Assembly: GCA_900320765.1 (NCBI GenBank)
Contig: ONTN01000135.1
Location: 1-5,533, forward strand
Direction: 5' to 3'
Source: an uncultured Eubacteriales bacterium
GTDB lineage: Bacteria > Bacillota > Clostridia > Oscillospirales > Oscillospiraceae
Length of the DNA: 5,533 nucleotides
How positions within the stretch are numbered: position 1 is the first letter of the stretch; each line of letters begins with the position of its first letter. The notes beneath the pieces are model-generated. The model saw only the letters and a list, made by a program, of their open reading frames with translations. It had not been told where the DNA came from and did not search any database. The translations under genes were made by a program, and so were the position numbers. Of the stretch, positions 4,883 to 5,533 are shown in pieces.

Positions 4883-5533
4883 AGATAAAAAAGATGACGG
4901 CGAACTTCGGTAACCTGAAAAACCGGACTTTGGAGCTCGACCCGGGCTTTAACGTGATCTACGCGCCGAACGAATACGGCAAGAGCACCTGGTGCGCCTT
5001 TATCAAGGCGATGCTCTACGGGATAGACTCATCTGAGCGCGACCGCGCGGGTCACCTTGCCGCGAAGAGCCGCTATAAGCCCTGGGACGGAAGTCCGATG
5101 GCGGGCACGATGGAGCTCTCGCACGAGGGCCGGGATATAACGATACAGCGCACGAACGGGTCAGGCGTCTCCGGCGCCCCGTTCAAAAACCTCCTGGCCG
5201 TATATACAGGCACGGCGGAGTTTATCAAGACCCTCACTCCGGACACGGCGGGCGAGCAGCTGACCGGCGTCTCGGAGCACGTCTTCGAGCGCACGGCGTA
5301 CATCCGCAGACCGGAGATGAGGGTGAGCCAAACCTCCGACCTTGAAAAGCGCATCTCGAGCCTGATATTCTCCGGCGACGAGCAGGCCTCGTATTCCGAC
5401 GCAGACGGGCGGCTGAGAGCGTGGCAGCGCAAGCTGAGGTACAACAAGAACGGCTCTATCCCCCAGCTCGAGGCCGAGAAGCGCGAGGCTGAGGCGCGGA
5501 TGGACGACATAGCCGAATCCGCCCGCGAGCTCG
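4879..5533 (+). CDS. SbcC/YhaN-like ATPase, N-terminal part (runs off the window)
   Basis: The first 218 codons are present, with no stop before the window edge. The protein opens MKIKKMTANFGNLKN, typical of Rad50/SbcC/RecF-type ATPases (AAA_23). The Walker A motif APNEYGKST is at 29-37, with Ala in place of the usual first Gly, a common variant in this group. A stretch around 146-170 (PEMRVSQTSDLEKRISSLIFSGDEQ) covers the Q-loop/lobe region. From about 190 the sequence becomes charged and heptad-like (QLEAEKREAEARMDDIAE), the expected beginning of the long coiled coil. The start overlaps the upstream stop by ATGA, and AGGGAGGG (4862-4869) lies nine bases upstream. The Walker B, signature motif and second coiled-coil arm would be in the missing part. 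It should act with the preceding nuclease as an ATP-dependent DNA end-processing complex. Confidence 0.92.
   Translation, partial: MKIKKMTANFGNLKNRTLELDPGFNVIYAPNEYGKSTWCAFIKAMLYGIDSSERDRAGHLAAKSRYKPWDGSPMAGTMELSHEGRDITIQRTNGSGVSGAPFKNLLAVYTGTAEFIKTLTPDTAGEQLTGVSEHVFERTAYIRRPEMRVSQTSDLEKRISSLIFSGDEQASYSDADGRLRAWQRKLRYNKNGSIPQLEAEKREAEARMDDIAESAREL

Noticed and set aside
5073..5510. 145-codon minus-strand frame near the window end
   Set aside because: It lies opposite the Walker A-containing SbcC/YhaN-like gene and is a composition shadow.
4879..5533. Anti-phage defence operon (SbcCD-like nuclease plus ATPase)
   Set aside because: Nuclease/Rad50-like pairs occur in some defence systems. Here the sequence fits the housekeeping YhaO/YhaN type, and no accessory defence gene or mobile element is visible in the window.

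Overview
The window looks like a chromosomal segment of an uncultured Clostridia-type Bacillota, probably a gut Oscillospiraceae relative. The reasons are an IreB/ReoM (UPF0297) gene, a family confined to Bacillota; GC-rich coding sequence (GGC, CTC, GAG, AAG codons) set in AT-rich intergenic DNA; strong GGAG/AAGGGG ribosome-binding sites; and SigA promoters with extended -10 elements. The phylum is well supported; the family is an inference. I see no phage, insertion sequence, CRISPR array, tRNA or rRNA.

Layout. Positions 1-135 hold a hairpin-dense intergenic element. On the minus strand, 136-1575 encodes a von Willebrand factor A (VWA) protein with a long acidic, proline-rich N-terminus. 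It appears to lack both a signal peptide and the central metal-site loop of its VWA domain. Positions 1576-1745 are a divergent promoter region in which the -35 hexamers of the two promoters nearly coincide. Then come, all on the plus strand, ireB (1746-1994) with its own terminator; a 304-bp gap with hairpins and phased direct repeats; an uncharacterised 97-residue protein (2299-2592); a secreted SH3b-SH3b-NlpC/P60 peptidoglycan hydrolase (2630-3637) with a terminator; and a promoter driving a SbcD/YhaO-like metallophosphoesterase (3788-4882). The last overlaps by ATGA the start of a SbcC/YhaN-like ATPase that runs off the window.

Functional themes. The middle block is about cell-wall control. 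IreB/ReoM proteins are targets of PASTA-domain Ser/Thr kinases and control peptidoglycan precursor synthesis, and the NlpC/P60 enzyme cuts wall peptides. The 97-residue gene and the hydrolase are 37 bp apart with no terminator between them, so they are probably one transcript. The last two genes form an exonuclease/ATPase pair of the Mre11-Rad50 type for DNA end processing.

The most interesting regulatory signal is a set of direct repeats with about 11-bp period, at 2043-2059 and 2244-2281. Read on the minus strand they fit the WalR (YycF) recognition pattern. WalR controls wall hydrolases in Bacilli, and here the repeats lie over and upstream of the promoter that leads to a wall hydrolase. 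I found no clear evidence of a wholly new system; the best leads are this putative regulon site, the unknown 97-residue protein and the altered VWA protein.
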